Shown: positions 6,229 to 6,504 of the stretch, one piece after another
Position numbering within the stretch: the stretch's first letter is position 1
How the letters are laid out: every line of letters begins with the position of its first letter
Origin: Bacteroidales bacterium UBA4417
Lineage (GTDB): Bacteria; Bacteroidota; Bacteroidia; Bacteroidales; UBA4417
NCBI GenBank assembly: GCA_002389705.1
Contig: DGQJ01000085.1
Span: forward strand, 4,589-11,092
Direction: 5' to 3'
DNA: 6,504 bases
Translations under genes and position numbers: made by a program
Notes under the pieces: model-generated
Told to the model about the DNA's origin: nothing
What the model saw: the letters and a program-made list of their open reading frames with translations, nothing else
Database searches by the model: none

Positions 6229-6504
6229 TCAGGGGTTTTCATTTTTCTTTCTGCCAGCCATAATAGCCAGTATTTCGGATGCAATTTCTTCAATTGATTT
6301 TGCCGTTACATAAATGTGCGTCCATCCCGGGTGACGATGGTAATACTGGTTTGCAAAATTAATTTCGCGGGTTACATATTCGGGTTCCGAATAGTTCACA
6401 ATGCTGCCGCCGAGTCTCTCATTACGGGTTTTGCGCAATTCGGAAAGGCGGCTGGCTGAGGTGGTCAGGCAAAATACTTTAGAGGGATCAAGCTGGTTCA
6501 GGAT
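6229..6504 (-). CDS. DUF299/PPSR-type pyruvate dikinase regulatory protein, C-terminal part only
   Basis: These are the last 91 codons of a gene whose start lies beyond the right edge. Family members are bifunctional serine/threonine kinases and phosphorylases. They switch pyruvate phosphate dikinase or PEP synthase off and on by ADP-dependent phosphorylation and Pi-dependent dephosphorylation. The visible part opens ILNQLDPSKVFCLTTSASRL, matching the 'lfGLTidperL..iR..R' region just after the nucleotide-binding half. It continues ELRKTRNERL, then YSEPEYVTREINFANQYYHR, then WTHIYVTAKSIEEIASEILAIM. This follows the E. coli PpsR (YdiA) C-terminus, 'W.n.Tn.SvEEiAtkIldim'. The full protein is usually about 270-280 residues, so roughly a third is here; the P-loop lies outside the window. 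The internal TTG at 6438 is an ordinary Leu codon, not the start. It converges on the LysM gene with a 61-base gap. Whether the target is the phosphate or the water dikinase cannot be decided here. Confidence 0.88.
   Translation of the reverse strand: MLNQLDPSKVFCLTTSASRLSELRKTRNERLGGSIVNYSEPEYVTREINFANQYYHRHPGWTHIYVTAKSIEEIASEILAIMAGRKKNENP

Overview
The window looks like an ordinary chromosomal segment from a member of the Bacteroidota. Three things point there. The best promoter-like sites match the Bacteroidota consensus TTTG-N19-21-TAnnTTTG, and the genes lack Shine-Dalgarno sequences. A small secreted beta-barrel protein and a LysM plus periplasmic-binding-fold protein both have 'NAQ'-type signal peptide ends common in this phylum. 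The housekeeping proteins also read as Bacteroidota-like. I cannot place it below phylum level.

Layout, left to right. (1) Positions 1-785, minus strand: the first 261 codons of a DMT/EamA drug/metabolite transporter, running off the left edge. (2) Positions 786-1154: a 369-base divergent intergenic region. It holds the full EamA promoter, two perfect inverted repeats, eight in-phase degenerate heptamers and a -7 box for the next gene. (3) Positions 1155-1862, plus strand: pepE, a Ser-dependent aspartyl dipeptidase. (4) A 10-bp hairpin at 1887-1926 sits between convergent genes and can act as a terminator in both directions. (5) Positions 1994-2434, minus strand: a small outer-membrane beta-barrel protein. 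(6) Positions 2580-4109, plus strand: guaA, GMP synthase, whose best -7 box lies only four bases before the start codon. (7) Positions 4230-6167, plus strand: an exported protein with three LysM domains and a type I periplasmic-binding fold. (8) Positions 6229-6504, minus strand: the last 91 codons of a DUF299/PPSR-type pyruvate (phosphate/water) dikinase regulatory protein, running off the right edge.

The genes do not form one pathway. pepE (peptide turnover), guaA (purine synthesis) and the dikinase regulator (pyruvate/PEP control) are cytosolic housekeeping functions; the other three products are envelope proteins. Only guaA and the LysM gene share direction as neighbours, and a 120-base gap leaves co-transcription open. 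I see no mobile element, CRISPR array, tRNA, rRNA or defence system. The points most worth a second look are the structured 786-1154 intergenic region, the apparently leaderless guaA transcript and the LysM/binding-fold fusion with no transporter genes nearby.
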